This document shows positions 63,046-64,000 of a stretch of DNA of 64,000 nt, one piece after another. The notes under the pieces are model-generated. The model was given only the letters and a program-made list of their open reading frames with translations, made no database searches and had not been told where the DNA came from. The stretch's first letter is position 1. Every line of letters begins with the position of its first letter. The position numbers and the translations under genes are program-made. Source of the DNA: Odontocerum albicorne (Eukaryota; Arthropoda; Insecta; Trichoptera; Odontoceridae); assembly GCA_949825065.1 (NCBI GenBank), contig OX463864.1, positions 15,203,327-15,267,326 of the forward strand. The letters run 5' to 3'.

Positions 63046-63514
63046 CAAATTAGATCACAAAAATTTGTTCAAACAAAATGTTTAGAAGCAGTGTTGTTTT
63101 TCGCTCATATGAAACCTTATAAAGATAATCAAATTAGTGTTCCATTCACACTCTACTTCTCGAACTGCGCTGACATACGTGTATCACACTTCTATCAAAC
63201 TGTTTAATTTTTATCGATCATTCGGAGAGTTAAAAAAAAATCTAGTGTCTTTTAATAACGTGTAACAATCTTAAACTGAACCGCGATAAATCTGATAAAT
63301 TAATATAACAAATTAAAATAGTTTATTTTTGTAAGATAAAATTAAAAGTTTTCCTTTTATAGTTTTGAAAAGTATTATTTAGTGTTTTTTATTTAAAAAT
63401 AAAATTTAAAGTTATTTAATGTTAAATGTGTATGCGTATTGTTATATATGATATAATTATAAAAGTATGTAATGTAACGAAAATTTATGTAGCTGAAAAT
63501 TAATGTAGCTAACG
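63046..63514. other. No recognised feature
   Basis: AT-rich unassigned sequence. Confidence 0.4.
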
Positions 63515-64000
63515 AAAATGAATGTCGGTTATGGTTATAGAAAGAGGTGTGATGAATGGGTTAAATCAAAGAAACTAGAGCAGGTTGATGAGTTCTGTTA
63601 TCTGGGCAGTAAGTTGACGTGTGATGGGCGAATTGAGAGGGCATTGAAAGAAAGATTGCGACAGGAAAGAAAGTAAACGTACTACTAAATGTAATAATAT
63701 TCAACGATCGCGCTATACCAAAAGTAGGAAAAATGACAATACATGGTATCCACCTTGACGTTTGGAAGTGAAACTAGCGAGGTGTGCTGATGATATGGTT
63801 ATGCTTGCTGAAAATGACGGTGATTTAAGAGATATGATAAGTGAGCTGTATGAGAGATGTATAGAAAAAGCATTGAAAATGAATATAGTGAAGTCAAAGG
63901 TTATAGTTATAGAAAGAAGTGTGGTAAAAAGTGTGTGCGATGTATGACTTATAGTATGTTAACTGAGAAAAACTGTAGCAGGTTGATGAGTTCTGTTATC
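63515..64000 (+). pseudogene. Two adjoining LINE A fragments, same strand
   Basis: 63515-63740 starts at the VMVIERGV...DEWVKSKKLEQVDEFC YLGSKL region. 63755-64000 restarts upstream of that point with ARCADDMVMLAENDGDLRDM (the RT catalytic box, ADD), SELYERCIEKALKMNIVKSK, and reaches the same QVDEFCYL region at the window edge. So they are two separate copies or a partial tandem duplication. The second copy is cut by the window end. Confidence 0.8.

Overview
This is AT-rich eukaryotic (metazoan) intergenic DNA, built almost entirely from transposable elements and their debris. The mix of families points to an arthropod, most likely an insect: several non-LTR retrotransposons, two tRNA-derived SINEs, Penelope-like elements, mariner, hAT, a PIF/Harbinger-like element, a pair of LTRs and many minisatellites. 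I cannot name the species. I found no convincing host protein-coding gene, tRNA or rRNA. Every long reading frame I could interpret belongs to a mobile element or is a tandem repeat that happens to lack stops. Element boundaries without target-site duplications are good to roughly 10-30 bases.

Layout. 1-8.4 kb: fragments of LINE families A, B, D and J and of SINEs A and B, ending in a 5'-truncated LINE B with an open reverse-transcriptase frame. 8.5-11.6 kb: a complete hAT (Buster-type) transposon with 8-bp target duplications and a broken transposase. 11.9-15.7 kb: SINE A split by a Penelope-like insertion, a complete but decayed mariner, and an LTR. 16-25 kb: tandem arrays (43, about 129, 38 and 60 bp) among LINE A/E/D pieces, with an LTR nested in LINE A. 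25.6-33 kb: an old ~90-bp array split by a LINE, more LINEs, and a 63-bp array. 33.3-35.2 kb: inverted Penelope ends, a mariner remnant, and a PIF/Harbinger-like element with a MADF-like frame. 35-45 kb: LINE and SINE debris, a 39-bp array and a hAT MITE. 45.9-48.7 kb: a 5'-truncated Jockey element, the youngest-looking insertion, broken by one stop codon. 51.2-53.1 kb: the longest stretch with little recognisable repeat. 53-64 kb: SINEs, two hAT MITEs, an internally deleted mariner, Penelope ends and LINE A copies.

Relationships. SINE B and LINE D share their 3' ends, suggesting LINE D machinery mobilised SINE B. Penelope-like 3' ends recur with a conserved hammerhead-like core. The 8-mer TACGAGTA (or its complement) occurs 18 times by hand count. 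In one SINE A copy it is a 6-bp insertion at a TA, which looks like an excision footprint of a mariner-type element whose ends begin CGAG. Several perfect foldbacks with 3-9 bp loops look like template-switch mutations.
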